Source: Minisyncoccota bacterium
GTDB lineage: Bacteria; Patescibacteriota; Minisyncoccia; Phycocordibacterales; JAACPR01
Direction: 5' to 3'
NCBI GenBank assembly: GCA_018061745.1
Contig: JAGOTN010000014.1
Coordinates: 1 to 13,519, forward strand
Length of the DNA: 13,519 nt
Part shown: piece by piece, positions 12,848 through 13,519 of the stretch
How the letters are laid out: every line of letters starts with the position of its first letter
Position numbering within the stretch: the stretch's first letter is position 1
Program-made: the position numbers and the translations under genes
Notes under the pieces: model-generated
Database searches by the model: none
The model's input: only the letters and a program-made list of their open reading frames with translations
Told to the model about the DNA's origin: nothing

Positions 12848-12853
12848 AGCATA
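12848..12853 (-). promoter_or_regulatory. Candidate -10 of lepA
   Basis: TATGCT on the minus strand, 8 nt before the lepA ATG, inside the short gap after murJ. No good -35. lepA may also be read through from murJ. Confidence 0.3.
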
Positions 12854-12862
12854 CTAGCAGAA

Positions 12863-13519
12863 TTAGAGTTCTTCTTCCACCATAACGACTTTGGCTTTCC
12901 AAAATCGAGAATGAAGGGTTTTTCCAACAACTTTTATTTCCTCATTTCCAATAAACATCAATACTAAAATTCCTATAAAGATTCCTATAATTCCAGATAA
13001 AAATCCCTGTGAAAATATTCCCAATGTTGTGTTTATGTCAAAAACATCATCAAAAATCTTCAACATTTGATATGTTGTGTATCCCATAATCAAAGAGCTG
13101 GCTGTAGTATGAAAAATTGATCTCCACAAAACATCAGAGAAACAAGCAAACTTTTTATCAAAACTCGCCCAAAGCAAAACTAAATTCAAAATTTGTCCTA
13201 TTGAAAATGCAATTGGCAAAATCAAAACCATACTACTTTTTCCACTAGACACACGCATAATACTTTCTAGAAAAATAACAAACTGTGGTGAAGATTGATA
13301 AAAGAAATAAAATAAAAATACTGAACTTATTGTGACAAAAATTGAAGTGATAGAAAATAGAAGTGGTTTTGAAGTCTCGCCTGTTGAATAATATCCTCTA
13401 ACAAAAAGTAATATCAAACTCTGAGCGACCGCAGATATTACAAACAAAGCCAAAGCAGCAGAAACTAATCTAGTATCGTCCCAACTAAATTGTCCTGTTC
13501 CTAAAATTGTTCTCACAAT
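12863..13519 (-). CDS. murJ: Lipid II flippase MurJ (MviN), C-terminal part, cut by window edge
   Basis: About 219 codons are visible; the N-terminal part lies beyond position 13519. The visible part begins with VRTILGTGQFSWDDTRL, a segment that fits the middle of MurJ. It continues with about five hydrophobic helices, including the helix ending in FVRGYYSTGETSKP, which matches the MurJ loop before the next helices. MurJ carries lipid II across the cytoplasmic membrane for peptidoglycan synthesis, which fits a wall-making organism with the transpeptidase at the other end of the window. A basic and acidic cytoplasmic tail (WKAKVVMVEEEL) ends the protein. The GTG at the first Val is an internal codon, not a start. 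lepA follows in the same direction. Confidence 0.88.
   Translation of the reverse strand: MVRTILGTGQFSWDDTRLVSAALALFVISAVAQSLILLFVRGYYSTGETSKPLLFSITSIFVTISSVFLFYFFYQSSPQFVIFLESIMRVSSGKSSMVLILPIAFSIGQILNLVLLWASFDKKFACFSDVLWRSIFHTTASSLIMGYTTYQMLKIFDDVFDINTTLGIFSQGFLSGIIGIFIGILVLMFIGNEEIKVVGKTLHSRFWKAKVVMVEEEL

Noticed and set aside
12840..12902. 21-codon N-terminal extension of lepA
   Set aside because: It would overlap the murJ end, has no resemblance to the family, and MDLKHIRNFS at 12839 matches the standard LepA start and length (599 aa).
121..13519. Recoding of TGA (as in some related candidate phyla)
   Set aside because: All recognisable proteins are full length in the standard code without in-frame TGA, and the 9255 gene ends naturally at TGA followed closely by further stops.

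Overview
The window reads as about 13.5 kb of a small, AT-rich bacterial genome of the Candidate Phyla Radiation (Patescibacteria), most like Parcubacteria/Nomurabacteria. This placement is inferred from protein character: a compact MurJ-lepA pair, an FtsB-like gene divergent from a tiny membrane protein, an orphan MazF-like protein with an N-terminal extension, a short ValS, an L,D-transpeptidase fused to a serine-peptidase-like domain, and a YruB-type glutaredoxin. All genes read well in the standard code, with TGA as a stop. No insertion sequence, CRISPR array or rRNA is present, and no gene-free stretch exceeds 300 bases.

Layout. 1-1488 (minus): tRNA-Glu downstream of a membrane-anchored L,D-transpeptidase whose C-terminal half is a degenerate DD-carboxypeptidase. 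1554-2096 (plus): unknown gene with its own promoter and terminator. 2111-3751 (plus): tsaD, then an orphan PemK/MazF-like gene ending inside a hairpin. 3909-7462 (plus): valS-prsW-hsp20 operon ended by a 46-bp palindrome. 7463-8368 (minus): two small membrane proteins of unknown function and tRNA-Phe. 8394-10015: two unknown genes of visibly higher GC, each followed by a terminator and then a tRNA 3' end in antisense (first a fragment, then the complete tRNA-Arg). 10032-10206: a nested inverted-repeat element with no gene. 10226-11036: glutaredoxin, an FtsB-like gene, and a 38-residue membrane protein divergent from the latter. 11040-13519 (minus): lepA preceded by the C-terminal part of murJ, which runs off the window.

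How it works together. Most of the genes are housekeeping: translation (ValS, EF4/LepA, TsaD, three tRNAs), envelope and division (L,D-transpeptidase, MurJ, FtsB-like protein) and stress or quality control (Hsp20, glutaredoxin, PrsW-like protease). The most striking general pattern is promoter placement. In front of at least six genes a -10 hexamer ends only 6-8 nt before the start codon, so these messages should begin at, or within a base or two of, the start codon and carry no ribosome binding site. The higher-GC gene at 8500 is the exception, with a long leader and a clean Shine-Dalgarno sequence.

The best candidates for something undescribed are: (a) the 8.4-10.2 kb accessory block, where a tRNA-Arg 3' end is duplicated exactly 850 bp apart around a one-gene cassette; (b) the 175-bp nested inverted repeat beside it; (c) the transpeptidase fused to a pseudo-peptidase; and (d) the 18-bp divergent leaderless promoter between the FtsB-like gene and the 38-residue protein.
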